Shown here: one piece after another, positions 22,753 to 32,570 of the stretch
Layout: each line of letters begins with the position of its first letter
How positions within the stretch are numbered: the first letter of the stretch is position 1
NCBI RefSeq assembly: GCF_041154385.1
Contig: NZ_AP028929.1
Coordinates: 1,934,501-1,998,500 of the forward strand
DNA: 64,000 nucleotides
Direction: 5' to 3'
Source: Streptococcus sp. SN-1
Lineage (GTDB): Bacteria > Bacillota > Bacilli > Lactobacillales > Streptococcaceae
Notes under the pieces: generated by a model
The model's input: the letters and a program-made list of their open reading frames with translations, nothing else
Databases searched by the model: none
Told to the model about the DNA's origin: nothing
Program-made: the position numbers and the translations under genes

Positions 22753-24813
22753 CTATCCCTTAATAGACAGGCTACGCAGTACAATGCGTAAGGTTGTTAG
22801 ATTATGTAAGATAGAGAGATTTGAAGGGCTGAGCCAGTTAAACAAGCCAAAGCCAATCAAACTACTATTTACGACAACGGTATCTTGAATATTCTTCTTG
22901 ATGAGTGTTTGCAAAGATGATGATAGCGAATCCAACTCTTGGAAGAAATCCAAACGATTATCTAACAATAAGATATCGCTCATCTGCTTAGAAATATCTG
23001 CACTCTCATTCATCACCACACCGATATCTGATAGGGTTAGAGCCGCTGAGTCATTCAATCCATCTCCAACCATCAAAATAGTGTGACCTGCTTTCTGCAG
23101 TTCCTCTACTAACTCAAATTTCCCATCAGGTTTCAAGTCTGTATAGACCTGATCAAAGGGCAAATCTTTGACTAATTCCTCTGTTCTAACCAAGGTGTCC
23201 CCTGTTGCCAGAATCAATTTTTTCCCTTGCACCTTAAGTTTCTCCAAGGCTGCTTTTGCTTCTTTTCTCAAAGGAGTATGAATGCAGAACATTCCAATCA
23301 ATTCATTCTGATAGGCTAAGAATAAGAGATTGTAGTGACTCTTGTGCTCTTCAATTAAAGCATTTTGCTCCGAACTGATATGAATCTGCTCATCCTGCAT
23401 CAAGACATAATTTCCAATAAGAACTGGTTGACCGTCTATATGAGATTTGATCCCCTTACTTGCGATATATTGTAGTTTCCCATGCATTTCCTCATGTTCA
23501 ATTCCTTCTATCTCAGCTTGCTTGACGATGGCATTAGCAATAGGATGATAGATGTGCTCCTCAAGACAGGCACTGATTCTGAGAATATCTTCCTCACTAT
23601 AGTCTCCAAAATGTAACACCTTTTCAACTATAGGATAGCTAGTTGTGATTGTTCCCGTCTTATCAAACAAGAAAGTATCAACTTCCAGATATTTCTCCAG
23701 AACATCCCCATCCTTAATCACCATTTCACGATTCAACCCCTCCTTGATAGCCGTTAAATAAGCTACAGGAGTAGAGATTTTCAAAGCACAGGAGAAATCG
23801 ACCAATAGGAAAGAAATAGCCTTAGAAAAAGAACCTGTTAATAGGTAAGTCAGCCCAGCCCCCAAGAAATTATATTTGACGACCTTGTCCGCCATCTTGA
23901 TGAAATAGCGTTGTTTCGTTTTCTTGTTTTCTTCAGATTTCTTCATCAACTCAATCAGTTGTAAAATCCGGCTGTTCATCTGATTATCGGTTACACGAAT
24001 GCGTAACTCTCCAGTTTCTAATACTGTATTTGCACAAACCAAATCAGACTCTCTTTTTTCAACTGGAAAACTCTCTCCCGTCAAGGAACTTTCGTTGACC
24101 ATACCTAAACCTGAAACTACTTGTCCATCAAACAGAATTTCATTTCCTTGAGATAAGACCAAAACATCTCCTATTTGAACATCGGAACTCTTGATACTAA
24201 CGACTGTATCGCCCTGTACTAAGAATACATCGCTCTCTTTTGCAAGAAGACTCTGTTCTAAATCTGTTGCAGTTTTTTTCAAGGACCACTGATCTAAATG
24301 ATTCCCCAAAGCAAGCATAAACATGATATTGCTAGCCGTCTTGGATTGGTTCATGAACAAAGACAATAAAATCGCCGAACAGTCCAAGACCTCCATCGTT
24401 AGTTCCTTACGCGCTAGTGTTTGATAGGCTTCTCTGATATAACCCAAAGCCTGATAACAAGTCCATATATAGCGAATAGGATACGGCACAAAACTACGAA
24501 AAATCATACGCTTAATCGCTGCACCTGAAACAATAGAATAAGCACTCTCTTCTCTACGAATGGGAAGAGTCATCAACTCAGAAACTTTCCCTTTATCAAT
24601 TCTTTTTAAAAAGGCTTCTGTATTATCTAATACGGAGAAGCCTTCTTTTATACGTAGAGTAAAGTGCTGTTGATCCATGTAGAACTGGATAGACTCAACT
24701 CCCTTTTCATCTCTCGCCAAGGAACGAAGATAGTCTTGAATATCCAAGGTGAGTGAAAAAGAAGATGATAGTCGGATATGTTGATATCCTCTATATAGCA
24801 CTTTAAAAGACAT
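22753..24813 (-). CDS. P1B-type (heavy-metal) P-type ATPase with a Cys-Ala-Leu-Lys membrane motif
   Basis: 686 residues. Seen: actuator motif LTGESFPVEK near residue 244, phosphorylation site DKTGTIT near 383, hinge GDGLND near 585, and before the phosphorylation site a membrane helix carrying SCALKIS near 341 where many P1B ATPases have CPC or CPx. No N-terminal CxxC metal-binding domain. The metal is unknown; the missing second Cys and added Lys suggest something other than copper. Translation is coupled to the preceding small gene (GGAG site lies inside that gene's last codons, stop at 24815). Confidence 0.85.
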   Translation of the reverse strand: MSFKVLYRGYQHIRLSSSFSLTLDIQDYLRSLARDEKGVESIQFYMDQQHFTLRIKEGFSVLDNTEAFLKRIDKGKVSELMTLPIRREESAYSIVSGAAIKRMIFRSFVPYPIRYIWTCYQALGYIREAYQTLARKELTMEVLDCSAILLSLFMNQSKTASNIMFMLALGNHLDQWSLKKTATDLEQSLLAKESDVFLVQGDTVVSIKSSDVQIGDVLVLSQGNEILFDGQVVSGLGMVNESSLTGESFPVEKRESDLVCANTVLETGELRIRVTDNQMNSRILQLIELMKKSEENKKTKQRYFIKMADKVVKYNFLGAGLTYLLTGSFSKAISFLLVDFSCALKISTPVAYLTAIKEGLNREMVIKDGDVLEKYLEVDTFLFDKTGTITTSYPIVEKVLHFGDYSEEDILRISACLEEHIYHPIANAIVKQAEIEGIEHEEMHGKLQYIASKGIKSHIDGQPVLIGNYVLMQDEQIHISSEQNALIEEHKSHYNLLFLAYQNELIGMFCIHTPLRKEAKAALEKLKVQGKKLILATGDTLVRTEELVKDLPFDQVYTDLKPDGKFELVEELQKAGHTILMVGDGLNDSAALTLSDIGVVMNESADISKQMSDILLLDNRLDFFQELDSLSSSLQTLIKKNIQDTVVVNSSLIGFGLFNWLSPSNLSILHNLTTLRIVLRSLSIKG

Positions 24814-24814
24814 A

Positions 24815-25093
24815 TTATTCTCCTATAAGGCTATCTAATTGCTCTTCTTTTTTCTCTTGCTCGTACAAATATTTGGCATCTTGCAAGACATCGTCTCCAT
24901 GTTGCTTCACAACAGAAACAGAGGCGTCTAGCTCGTCTTTCAACTTGTAAGCCTTAGCCAAAGCTTTAGAATAACCTTTTTTAGCTTCCTTACTTGCTAA
25001 GATTTTCAAGCCAAGGGTACCAAATGCGACACCACCCAAAAAGAGTGATGATTTTTTCGCAACTTTTGCGACGCTCAATACTTCTTTTAACAT
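24815..25093 (-). CDS. small membrane-associated protein, probable partner of the P-type ATPase
   Basis: 92 residues: a short N-terminal helix, a Gly/Leu-rich hydrophobic segment (about 15-33, SSLFLGGVAFGTLGLKIL), then a Lys/Glu-rich helical tail. Resembles the DUF6110-type proteins found beside P-type ATPases, by recall. It ends two bases before the ATPase start. The arrangement recalls mycobacterial PacL-CtpC pairs, but the tail has no His/Cys metal-binding cluster apart from one His, so equivalence is only a hypothesis. Start ATG at 25093 after AAGGAGG. Confidence 0.75.
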   Translation of the reverse strand: MLKEVLSVAKVAKKSSLFLGGVAFGTLGLKILASKEAKKGYSKALAKAYKLKDELDASVSVVKQHGDDVLQDAKYLYEQEKKEEQLDSLIGE

Positions 25094-25209
25094 ACTTATT
25101 TCCTCCTTATCATTATTATATAGCAATTTAGATATAAAAGCAATTTCATTCCATAAATTGGAGAATTAGTTTTATTTCTACTGAATCTCCCATCTACTTA
25201 TTCCTAAAG

Positions 25210-25238
25210 TTGCTTTCATTTGCCTCTTTTGATACACT
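25210..25238 (+). promoter_or_regulatory. promoter of the rRNA methyltransferase gene, predicts leaderless mRNA
   Basis: -35 TTGCTT (25210-25215), 17-base spacer, -10 TACACT (25233-25238). The ATG begins only seven bases after the -10, where transcription itself should start, and no ribosome site lies between. Confidence 0.6.
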
Positions 25239-25244
25239 TAAACT

Positions 25245-26093
25245 ATGAATACAAATCTCAAACCCAAACTTCAGCGTTTTGCTTCTGCGACTGCCTTTGC
25301 CTGTCCTATCTGTCAAGAAAATCTGACTCTGGTAGAGAGCAGTCTCAAATGCAACAATCGCCATTCTTTTGACTTGGCTAAATTTGGCTATGTCAACCTA
25401 GCCCCTCAAATCAAGCAATCTGCCAACTACGACAAGGAAAACTTTCAAAACCGCCAACAAATCCTAGAAGCCGGCTTTTATCAGGCTATCTTAGAGGCTG
25501 TATCTGACTTGCTAGCCAGTTCAGAAACTAGCACCACAGTCTTAGATATCGGTTGTGGCGAGGGATTCTACTCTCGTAAGCTACAAGAAAGTCACCCTGA
25601 CAAAACCTTCTATGCCTTTGACATCTCCAAAGATTCAGTCCAAATCGCTGCTAAAAGTGAAGCCAACTGGGCAGTCAATTGGTTCGTTGGCGACTTGGCA
25701 CGACTTCCTATAAAAGACGCCAGCATGGATATCCTACTAGATATCTTTTCACCTGCCAACTATGGAGAATTTCGTCGCGTTTTATCCAAAGACGGCGTCT
25801 TGATAAAGGTCATCCCAACGGAAAATCACCTCAAAGAAATTCGCCAAAGGGTACAAGACCAACTGACAAACAAGGATTATTCTAATCAAGATATCAAAAA
25901 TCATTTCCAAGAATACTTTACCATCCTATCTAACCAAACGGTCTCTCTGACTAAGACTATCACAACAGAGCATCTTCAAGCCCTACTCAGCATGACTCCT
26001 CTCCTCTTTCACATCGACCAGACTAAGATTGACTGGAGCCAACTGACAGAGATTACCATTGAAGCAGAGATTCTGGTCGGGAAAGCATTCTAA
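25245..26093 (+). CDS. rlmA: 23S rRNA (guanine-N1)-methyltransferase RlmA(II) type
   Basis: 282 residues. Methylates a guanine in helix 35 of 23S rRNA; the Gram-positive form targets G748 and affects macrolide/ketolide binding. Seen: N-terminal zinc motif CPICQ...C..RHSFD (residues about 19-44), then the SAM-binding VLDIGCGEGFYSRKL near residue 98 and the acidic FDIS loop. No Shine-Dalgarno sequence in front of the ATG; see the promoter just upstream. Monocistronic. Confidence 0.92.
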   Translation: MNTNLKPKLQRFASATAFACPICQENLTLVESSLKCNNRHSFDLAKFGYVNLAPQIKQSANYDKENFQNRQQILEAGFYQAILEAVSDLLASSETSTTVLDIGCGEGFYSRKLQESHPDKTFYAFDISKDSVQIAAKSEANWAVNWFVGDLARLPIKDASMDILLDIFSPANYGEFRRVLSKDGVLIKVIPTENHLKEIRQRVQDQLTNKDYSNQDIKNHFQEYFTILSNQTVSLTKTITTEHLQALLSMTPLLFHIDQTKIDWSQLTEITIEAEILVGKAF

Positions 26094-26208
26094 ACTAGAC
26101 TTCGCAAAAGTAGAAAACTTACTAAGAATCTTCAATATTACGAAAACGCATAAGAACAGGTACTCAAAAACCTTAATCTTATGCGTTTTGTTATAGTTTC
26201 CATACATA

Positions 26209-26379
26209 TTAAGTGGAAATATTGGAAACCAGTTCTTTTAATAACCATTGAATACCATATATTACATTTGCCCCAAATATGATATAGGCCGTATAAATCA
26301 AGTATTTCGATTTTTCCCGCCTCAAAGAATAGATCTTGTACAAGATAAACAAATTTAAAATAATAAATAATAGAGACAA
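26209..26379 (-). CDS. small two-helix membrane protein with TTG start, unknown
   Basis: 56 residues reading from a TTG at 26379 that has a GGAGGA site five bases ahead. Hydrophobic segments at about 2-15 (SLLFIILNLFILY) and 28-44 separated by a basic loop RREKSK. Follows the 68-residue gene on the same strand after about 54 bases, so probably the second gene of a two-gene unit. A longer overlapping frame exists in the same region but lacks a good start and looks less protein-like. Not recognised. Confidence 0.5.
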   Translation of the reverse strand: MSLLFIILNLFILYKIYSLRREKSKYLIYTAYIIFGANVIYGIQWLLKELVSNIST

Positions 26380-26433
26380 AATCTTCCTCCAAAATCAATA
26401 TTAAAAGTAGCCAGTCAGGCATATACCTCATAT

Positions 26434-26640
26434 TTATTTTCGATTCGAGATAACAAACTTATCAATAAATAGCAAGTGAAATAAGGCGAGTGTAATTCCC
26501 AATAAGCAACCATGATAAGAGATTTCTTGATGGGTAAGGGGGAAAAGAGTATTATTACCCGCCAAGAGGCATGTCAAAATCACAAATAGTATCCAAAATA
26601 AATCAGTCCATTTATATTTTGAAAAATATTTTTTCCACAT
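26434..26640 (-). CDS. small two-helix membrane protein, unknown
   Basis: 68 residues, two hydrophobic segments (about 12-28 and 41-59) with a polar loop and a basic N-terminus MWKKYFSKYK. GAAGGTG site seven bases from the ATG, and a textbook promoter upstream (26667-26695). Size and layout would fit an immunity or stress peptide, but there is no direct evidence for a function. Confidence 0.6.
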   Translation of the reverse strand: MWKKYFSKYKWTDLFWILFVILTCLLAGNNTLFPLTHQEISYHGCLLGITLALFHLLFIDKFVISNRK

Positions 26641-26666
26641 AAAAACACCTTCTTTCCTATAATCAT

Positions 26667-26695
26667 ATTATAATACTTTATGTAAGCGAATACAA
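26667..26695 (-). promoter_or_regulatory. strong sigma-A promoter of the small membrane-protein pair
   Basis: Minus strand -35 TTGTAT (26690-26695), 17-base spacer, perfect -10 TATAAT (26667-26672), about 30 bases ahead of the 68-residue gene. The 26700-26830 stretch upstream shows no gene. Confidence 0.75.
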
Positions 26696-26834
26696 GAGAT
26701 ATGAGGTAATCAACTACGAAGAAATATAAGGCTGAAGACAGTAAAAACCAGCATTTCTAAACCTTCACTGTATCTAGGATTTATCTGTTTTTAGACAAGA
26801 CTGACCCAAATCCACAGCATTCAAATAAAGAGGC

Positions 26835-26870
26835 AAAAAAGCGAATTTCAACCGAAACTCGCTTTTTTAC
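26835..26870. terminator. terminator downstream of the malPM unit
   Basis: AAAAAAGCGA-ATTTC / GAAA-CTCGCTTTTTT near-perfect stem with A and T tracts on both sides; separates malP (via the BOX) from the small membrane genes. Confidence 0.8.
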
Positions 26871-26898
26871 AAGATGTATTAGTATAAATTTGTATCTT

Positions 26899-27004
26899 AT
26901 ACTCAATGACAATCAAAGAGCAAACTAGGAAGCTAGCCGCAGGCTGTACTTGAGTACGGCAAGGCAACGCTGACGTGGTTTGAATTTGATTTTCGAAGAG
27001 TATT
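26899..27004. repeat. BOX element, A-C type, abutting the malP stop codon
   Basis: Same modules as at 740-846 (one variant base, CAATGACAATC). Its right end GAAGAGTATTA runs into the TTA that is the malP stop codon (27003-27005), so the repeat lies flush with the end of the coding region. Confidence 0.9.
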
Positions 27005-29261
27005 AATCTAAGTGCCAGATATCTTCGTTATACTGAGCGATTGTACGGTCAGATGAGAAGAATCCTGCTTTAGAGATATTAACGATGACTTTGTCTAACC
27101 ATGCGTCACGGTCTTCGTAGTCAGCCAACATTTGTTCTTTAACCTTGATGTAGTCTTCCAAGTCAAGAAGAGTCATGAACCAGTCTTTGTTGATCAATTC
27201 ATTGTAAAGACGTTCCAAGCGTTCTTTGTTTCCAGCTGCAAGAACTGCATCGCTAACGATGAAGTCAACCAATGGTTTGATAGTTTCACGAGCGTAGAAT
27301 TCGCTTGATTTGTACGCTGCTTTTGCGTAAAGATCGATAACAGTTTCTGAATCTTCACCAAAGATGTAGATGTTTTCGTCACCAACTAACTCAGCGATTT
27401 CCACGTTAGCACCGTCCATAGTACCAAGAGTCAAAGCTCCGTTCAACATGAACTTCATGTTACCAGTACCTGAAGCTTCTTTAGAAGCAAGTGAGATTTG
27501 CTCTGAGATATCACATGCTGGGATAAGGAAGCTTGCTGCAGTAACGTTGTAGTTTTCAACCATAACAACTTGCAAGTGTGGAGCTACTGCTGGATCGTTA
27601 GCAATAACTTCTGACATGCAAAGGATCAAGTGGATGATGTCTTGAGCGATTGTGTAGGCTGGAGCTGCTTTACCACCAAAGAAGATTGTGATTGGGCGAG
27701 CAGGGATGTTACCAGCTTTGATGTCAAGGTATTTGTGGATTACGTACAAAGCGTTCATTTGTTGGCGTTTGTACTCGTGAAGACGTTTGATTTGGATATC
27801 AAAGATAGAGTTTGTATTGATTTCCACACCTTGGTGTTCTTTCAAGTGACGTGCCAATTTACGTTTGTTGTGAGCTTTGATGCTTTCCAATTTTTCTTTG
27901 ACAGCTGCTTTATCTTCATAAGACAAGAGTTTTTCAAGCTCATCTGCTTCATGGTGCCAACCTTCTCCAATAATCTCATCCAAGTAGTGAGACAGTCTTG
28001 GGTTGGCATGCATAAGCCAACGACGGAAAGTGATACCGTTTGTTTTGTTGTTGAATTTTTCTGGGTAAAGTTCGTAGAAGGCTTTCAACTCAGAGTTCTT
28101 CAAGATTTCAGTGTGGAGTGCTGCTACCCCGTTAACGCTGTATCCATAGTGGATATCCATGTGAGCCATGTGAACACGTCCGCTCTCATCGATAATTTGA
28201 ACAGCTGGATCTTTATATTCTGCTTTCACGCGACGGTCCAATTCTTCGATGATTGGTACCAAGTGAGGAACCACTTCTTGCAAGAATTCAAGAGGCCATT
28301 TTTCAAGGGCTTCAGCAAGGATTGTGTGGTTAGTGTAGGCAGTCATGCTACGAACGATTGAGATTGCTTCGTCAAGCTCGATACCACGTGCAGTCAAAAG
28401 ACGGATCAATTCAGGGATGACCATTGATGGGTGAGTATCGTTGATTTGGACAACTGCGTAGTCAGCAAGGTCATGCAAGTTGCTTCCTTTTTCGATTGCT
28501 TCGTCAATGATCAATTGCGCACCGTTTGAAACCATGAAGTATTGTTGGAAGATACGGAGCAATTCACCTTGACGGTCACTATCATCTGGGTAAAGGAAGA
28601 GAGTCAAGTTGCGAGCGATATCTGTCTTGTCAAAGTTGATACCATCTTTAATAATAGAAGAATCGACTGAATCCAAGTCAAACAAACGCAAGCGGTTTTT
28701 AGTTGCTGTTTCATAACCAGTAACATCAATATCATAAAGAGTTGATGTCAAAGTAAAGTCTGCAAATGGTACTTGGTAGCTACGACTTGAACGAACCAAC
28801 CAGTTTTGCTCTGTCAACCATGCATTTGGAATTGTTTCTTGTTGGTTGTTTTTAAGAACTTGTTGGAAAAGACCAAAGTGGTAGTTAAGACCAACACCGT
28901 CACCATTCAAACCAAGAGTCGCAATTGAGTCGATAAAGCAGGCAGCCAAACGTCCCAAACCACCATTACCAAGAGATGGTTCCAATTCAACTTCTTCAAC
29001 TTCGATCAAGTCTTTACCTGCAGCAGCAAGTTCTTTTTTAACATCATCGTAAAGACCAAGGTTGATCAAGTTGTTTGACAAGAGTTTACCAATCAAGAAC
29101 TCAGCTGAGATATAGTAAACTTTCTTTTTACCAGTGTTAACTGGTTTTTGGCTGCTTGCAAGCTTGCTGTAGTTAAGAAGAGCAAGGTAAAGCTCTTCAT
29201 TGCTACATTCTGCAATGGTTTTATTGTAACGATTTTGTACAAATTCTTGTAGTGATAACAT
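27003..29261 (-). CDS. malP: maltodextrin (glycogen-family) phosphorylase
   Basis: 752 residues, PLP-dependent GT35 family. Releases glucose-1-phosphate from maltodextrins in the cytoplasm. Seen: [18 protein letters not shown] near residue 90 and the PLP-lysine region [14 protein letters not shown] near 590-605. Follows malM after 25 bases in one transcript (malMP), driven by PM. The last codon before the stop touches a BOX repeat. Confidence 0.97.
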   Translation of the reverse strand: MLSLQEFVQNRYNKTIAECSNEELYLALLNYSKLASSQKPVNTGKKKVYYISAEFLIGKLLSNNLINLGLYDDVKKELAAAGKDLIEVEEVELEPSLGNGGLGRLAACFIDSIATLGLNGDGVGLNYHFGLFQQVLKNNQQETIPNAWLTEQNWLVRSSRSYQVPFADFTLTSTLYDIDVTGYETATKNRLRLFDLDSVDSSIIKDGINFDKTDIARNLTLFLYPDDSDRQGELLRIFQQYFMVSNGAQLIIDEAIEKGSNLHDLADYAVVQINDTHPSMVIPELIRLLTARGIELDEAISIVRSMTAYTNHTILAEALEKWPLEFLQEVVPHLVPIIEELDRRVKAEYKDPAVQIIDESGRVHMAHMDIHYGYSVNGVAALHTEILKNSELKAFYELYPEKFNNKTNGITFRRWLMHANPRLSHYLDEIIGEGWHHEADELEKLLSYEDKAAVKEKLESIKAHNKRKLARHLKEHQGVEINTNSIFDIQIKRLHEYKRQQMNALYVIHKYLDIKAGNIPARPITIFFGGKAAPAYTIAQDIIHLILCMSEVIANDPAVAPHLQVVMVENYNVTAASFLIPACDISEQISLASKEASGTGNMKFMLNGALTLGTMDGANVEIAELVGDENIYIFGEDSETVIDLYAKAAYKSSEFYARETIKPLVDFIVSDAVLAAGNKERLERLYNELINKDWFMTLLDLEDYIKVKEQMLADYEDRDAWLDKVIVNISKAGFFSSDRTIAQYNEDIWHLD

Positions 29262-29286
29262 GTTTAAGGTGTCTCCTGATATTGTA

Positions 29287-30804
29287 TTATTTCTTTAATT
29301 CTACCAAATTTTCATTAATTCGTCGATAGATTGTTGTCAAGTCAAGCAAGCCTTCCTCGACAGCTGGTGTCAATTGATCTTCAGTCATACGCCAAGACCA
29401 GTTTCCACCAAGGGTAGATGGGAAGTTCATACGAGCTGTCTCATCTAATTCTAGCAAATCTTGCATAGTTGCAATTGCCATAAAGCTAACTGATGAAAAG
29501 ACTGTACGAAGCATAGCGTGTGGAACTGTTTCGTATTCTTTACGGTTAGTGTAGCGAGCCATGTACTCACGAGTCGCATCATCGATCTCGTTACGGTACC
29601 AACCAAGGACCGTGTTGTTATCGTGAGTTCCTGTGTACATAACTGAGTTAGCAGGTGCCAAGTGTGGGCTATCGATACTTTCGTCTTCTGGGTTGAAAGC
29701 AAATTGAAGAATCTTCATTCCTGGGAATCCAGTACGTTCACGCAACTCAATAACTTCATCTGTCATGAAGCCAAGGTCTTCAGCGATGATGTTTAGCTCA
29801 CCAAGTTCTTCCTTAACGGCTGCAAAGAGCTTGTAGCCAGGACCTTTCACCCACTCACCAGGTGCTGCTGTATCGGAACCAGCAGGGATTTCCCAGTAAG
29901 ATTCGAAACCACGGAAGTGGTCGATACGAACGATATCGTAGATTTTGAAGCTTTCACGCAAGCGTTCAATCCACCATTTGTAGCCGTCTTTATCCATTGC
30001 TTCCCAGTCATAGATTGGGTTACCCCAAAGCTGACCAGTTGCAGAAAATTCATCTGGTGGGCATCCTGCGATGCAAGTAGCCTTACCGTTGACATCTGTC
30101 TTGAAGAGATGTGGATTTGCCCACATATCGCTTGAATCTTCCGCTACGTAGATTGGCATGTCCCCAACGATTTCGATGTGGTTGTCGTTAGCATAAGCTT
30201 TCAATTTCAACCATTGTTGGAAGAAGAAGTATTGAGTCACACGGTGGTAAACCAACTTGTCTGCCAATTGCTCACGGTAGCTTTCAAGGGCTGAAGCTTT
30301 ACGAGCACGAGCATCAGCATCTGGCCATTCAGTCCAAGCAAGATTGTCAAAATGCTCTTTGATAGCCATATACTCAGCAAAGAGCTCAAGCCATGATTGG
30401 TTGTCTTGAGCAAATTTCTCAAAATCTTTAACATCTCCTACTTCCAAGAAACGTTTTACCGCTTTTTCTAAAAGAGGACGACGTGCATAGTAGATTTTAG
30501 CATAGTCAACTTCAGACGCATCGCTACCAAAGTCAACTCCTTCAAGGTCACTTGTTTCCAACCAACCTTGCTCCACCAAGATATCTAAATCGATAAAATG
30601 AGTGTTCCCTGCGAAGGCTGAGAAAGATTGGTAAGGAGAATCTCCGTAACTAGTTGTTCCTAATGGAAGGATTTGCCAGTAACGTTGTTTTGTGCGAACC
30701 AAGAAATCAACGAAGTCGTAAGCACTTTGACCAAACGATCCGATTCCGTAGGCTCCTGGGAGAGAAGAGATGTGCATCAACACACCACTTTGACGTTTTT
30801 TCAT
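29287..30804 (-). CDS. malM: 4-alpha-glucanotransferase (amylomaltase)
   Basis: 505 residues, GH77. Transfers glucan segments between maltodextrins so that MalP can use them. Seen: N-terminal [17 protein letters not shown], catalytic-region [20 protein letters not shown] (about residue 285-305), and the later [11 protein letters not shown] motif. Start at 30804 after GAGGTG; three upstream codons in frame have no ribosome site. Also called malQ in other genera. Controlled by MalR at PM. Confidence 0.97.
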   Translation of the reverse strand: MKKRQSGVLMHISSLPGAYGIGSFGQSAYDFVDFLVRTKQRYWQILPLGTTSYGDSPYQSFSAFAGNTHFIDLDILVEQGWLETSDLEGVDFGSDASEVDYAKIYYARRPLLEKAVKRFLEVGDVKDFEKFAQDNQSWLELFAEYMAIKEHFDNLAWTEWPDADARARKASALESYREQLADKLVYHRVTQYFFFQQWLKLKAYANDNHIEIVGDMPIYVAEDSSDMWANPHLFKTDVNGKATCIAGCPPDEFSATGQLWGNPIYDWEAMDKDGYKWWIERLRESFKIYDIVRIDHFRGFESYWEIPAGSDTAAPGEWVKGPGYKLFAAVKEELGELNIIAEDLGFMTDEVIELRERTGFPGMKILQFAFNPEDESIDSPHLAPANSVMYTGTHDNNTVLGWYRNEIDDATREYMARYTNRKEYETVPHAMLRTVFSSVSFMAIATMQDLLELDETARMNFPSTLGGNWSWRMTEDQLTPAVEEGLLDLTTIYRRINENLVELKK

Positions 30805-30848
30805 AAACAACACCTCGTGTATTTGTAGTTTAATTTTTCATTTTTGGG

Positions 30849-30862
30849 CGCAAACGTTTGCG
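30849..30862. promoter_or_regulatory. MalR operator at PM
   Basis: Perfect 14-base palindrome CGCAAACGTTTGCG just downstream of the malM -10, the form bound by LacI-family MalR in pneumococcus. Confidence 0.88.
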
Positions 30863-30870
30863 TTAATATA

Positions 30871-30899
30871 AGTATACTTCATTTTTGGAATAATTGCAA
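30871..30899 (-). promoter_or_regulatory. malM promoter PM
   Basis: Minus strand -35 TTGCAA (30894-30899), 17-base spacer, -10 TATACT (30871-30876). A cre-like TTGCAAGCGGTTTTA (30894-30908), one base off consensus, overlaps the -35. The AT-rich 30910-31190 stretch between the two mal promoters holds no gene. Confidence 0.85.
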
Positions 30900-31193
30900 G
30901 CGGTTTTAAAAAAACTTTTTGATTATTTTTTAAAAAAACTTGTCCTTATTTATGTATACATATACATTTTTTCTTTTCTATTTGCAAAATCTTCTTCAAC
31001 TACAAATAGAAGGGGCAACTTAGTCTACTTTTGGTCTAGAGCAATTTATTTTTTGTTCAAAATTCAGGCAATCGTTTCCCTAAATAATTTCAGTAAAATC
31101 GTGAAAATATATTTTCTGACTTTTCTTCTATTATAAACAAATAAAACGCTTACTCTTTTCGTGAAATTTTTTTAAAATTTTTACAAAAAACAC

Positions 31194-31222
31194 TTGCAAC
31201 CGTTTTCTATTTGTGCTATACT
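31194..31222 (+). promoter_or_regulatory. malX promoter PX with overlapping cre
   Basis: -35 TTGCAA (31194-31199), 17-base spacer, -10 TATACT (31217-31222). TTGCAACCGTTTTCT (31194-31208) fits the cre consensus WTGNAANCGNWNNCW at every fixed position and covers the -35, so CcpA repression on glucose is expected. Confidence 0.85.
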
Positions 31223-31235
31223 AGTCCCATAAAGG

Positions 31236-31255
31236 AAAACGTTTGCGTTTCCTCA
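31236..31255. promoter_or_regulatory. MalR operator at PX
   Basis: GAAAACGTTTGCGTTTC centred just downstream of the malX -10; shares the AAACGTTTGCG core with the PM operator but is a less perfect palindrome. Confidence 0.82.
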
Positions 31256-31290
31256 TTATAAAATTTGTTATTCTTTAGGAGGAATACACT

Positions 31291-32562
31291 ATGTCATCTA
31301 AATTCATGAAGAGCGCTGCTGTGCTTGGAACTGCTACACTTGCTAGCTTGCTTTTGGTAGCTTGCGGAAGCAAAACTGCTGATAAACCTGCTGATTCTGG
31401 TTCATCTGAAACCAAAGAAATCACTCTTTACGTCGAAGACCAATACAAAGCTTATGCTGAAACAGTTGCTAAAGCTTATGAAAAAGAATCAGGAACAAAA
31501 GTTAACATCAAATCTGGTGACCAACTTGGTGGTCTTGACAAACTTTCTCTTGACAACCAATCAGGTCAAGCTGCTGACGTTATGATGGCTCCATACGACC
31601 GTGTAGGTAGCCTTGGTACTGACGGACAACTTTCAGAAGTGAAATTGAGCGACGGTGCTAAAACAGATGATAAAACTAAATCTCTTGTAACAGCTGCTGA
31701 CGGTAAAGTTTATGGTGCTCCTGCCGTTATCGAGTCACTTGTTATGTACTACAACAAAGACTTGGTAAAAGAAGCTCCAAAAACATTTGCTGACTTGGAA
31801 AACCTTGCTAAAGATAGCAAATATGCCTTCGCTGGTGAAGATGGAAAAACTTCTGCTTTCCTAGCTGACTGGACAAACTTCTACTACGCATACGGACTTC
31901 TTGCTGGTAACGGTGCTTACGTATTCGGACAAAACGGTAAAGATGCTAAAGACATCGGTCTTGCAAACGACGGTTCTATTGCAGGTATCAACTACGCTAA
32001 ATCTTGGTATGAAAAATGGCCTAAAGGTATGCAAGATGGTACAGCTGCTGGAAACTTAATCCAAACTCAATTCCAAGAAGGTAAAACAGCTGCTATCATT
32101 GATGGACCTTGGAAAGCTCAAGCATTCAAAGATGCTAAAGTAAACTACGGTGTTGCAACTATCCCAACTCTTCCAAACGGAAAAGATTACGCAGCATTCG
32201 GTGGTGGTAAAGCTTGGATTATCCCATCAAGCACTAAAAACCTTGAAGGCGCACAAAAATTTGTAGACTTCCTTGTTTCAACTGAACAACAAAAAGCCTT
32301 CTACGATGCAACTAACGAAATCCCAGCTAACACTGAAGCTCGTACTTATGCAGAAGGTAAAAACGATGAGTTGACAACAGCTGTTATCAAACAGTTCAAG
32401 AACGCTCAACCAATGCCAAACATCTCTCAAATGTCTGCAGTTTGGGAACCAGCTGCTAACATGCTCTTTGACTCTGTAAGTGGCAAGAAAGATGCTAAAA
32501 CAGCTGCTAACGATGCTGTAACATTGATCAAAGAAACAATCAAACAAAAATTCGGTGAATAA
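31291..32562 (+). CDS. malX: maltodextrin-binding lipoprotein
   Basis: 423 residues. Extracellular substrate-binding component for maltose/maltodextrin, anchored by lipid. Seen: signal peptide with lipobox LLVAC (Cys about residue 25), a Ser/Asp-rich linker, then a family 1 solute-binding fold with the GDQLGGLDKLS and GPWKAQAF segments. TAGGAGG-type ribosome site. First gene of malXCD; a hairpin after it probably keeps its mRNA more abundant than the permease part. Confidence 0.97.
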   Translation: MSSKFMKSAAVLGTATLASLLLVACGSKTADKPADSGSSETKEITLYVEDQYKAYAETVAKAYEKESGTKVNIKSGDQLGGLDKLSLDNQSGQAADVMMAPYDRVGSLGTDGQLSEVKLSDGAKTDDKTKSLVTAADGKVYGAPAVIESLVMYYNKDLVKEAPKTFADLENLAKDSKYAFAGEDGKTSAFLADWTNFYYAYGLLAGNGAYVFGQNGKDAKDIGLANDGSIAGINYAKSWYEKWPKGMQDGTAAGNLIQTQFQEGKTAAIIDGPWKAQAFKDAKVNYGVATIPTLPNGKDYAAFGGGKAWIIPSSTKNLEGAQKFVDFLVSTEQQKAFYDATNEIPANTEARTYAEGKNDELTTAVIKQFKNAQPMPNISQMSAVWEPAANMLFDSVSGKKDAKTAANDAVTLIKETIKQKFGE

Positions 32563-32570
32563 AAAATTTG

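Noticed and set aside
26138..26431. 97-codon frame on the minus strand overlapping the small membrane genes
   Set aside because: No ribosome site at its Met codons and poorer protein character than the overlapping 56-residue TTG frame that has a GGAGGA site.
27630..28361. 243-codon plus-strand frame opposite malP
   Set aside because: Antisense shadow caused by malP codon usage; no ribosome site or domain.
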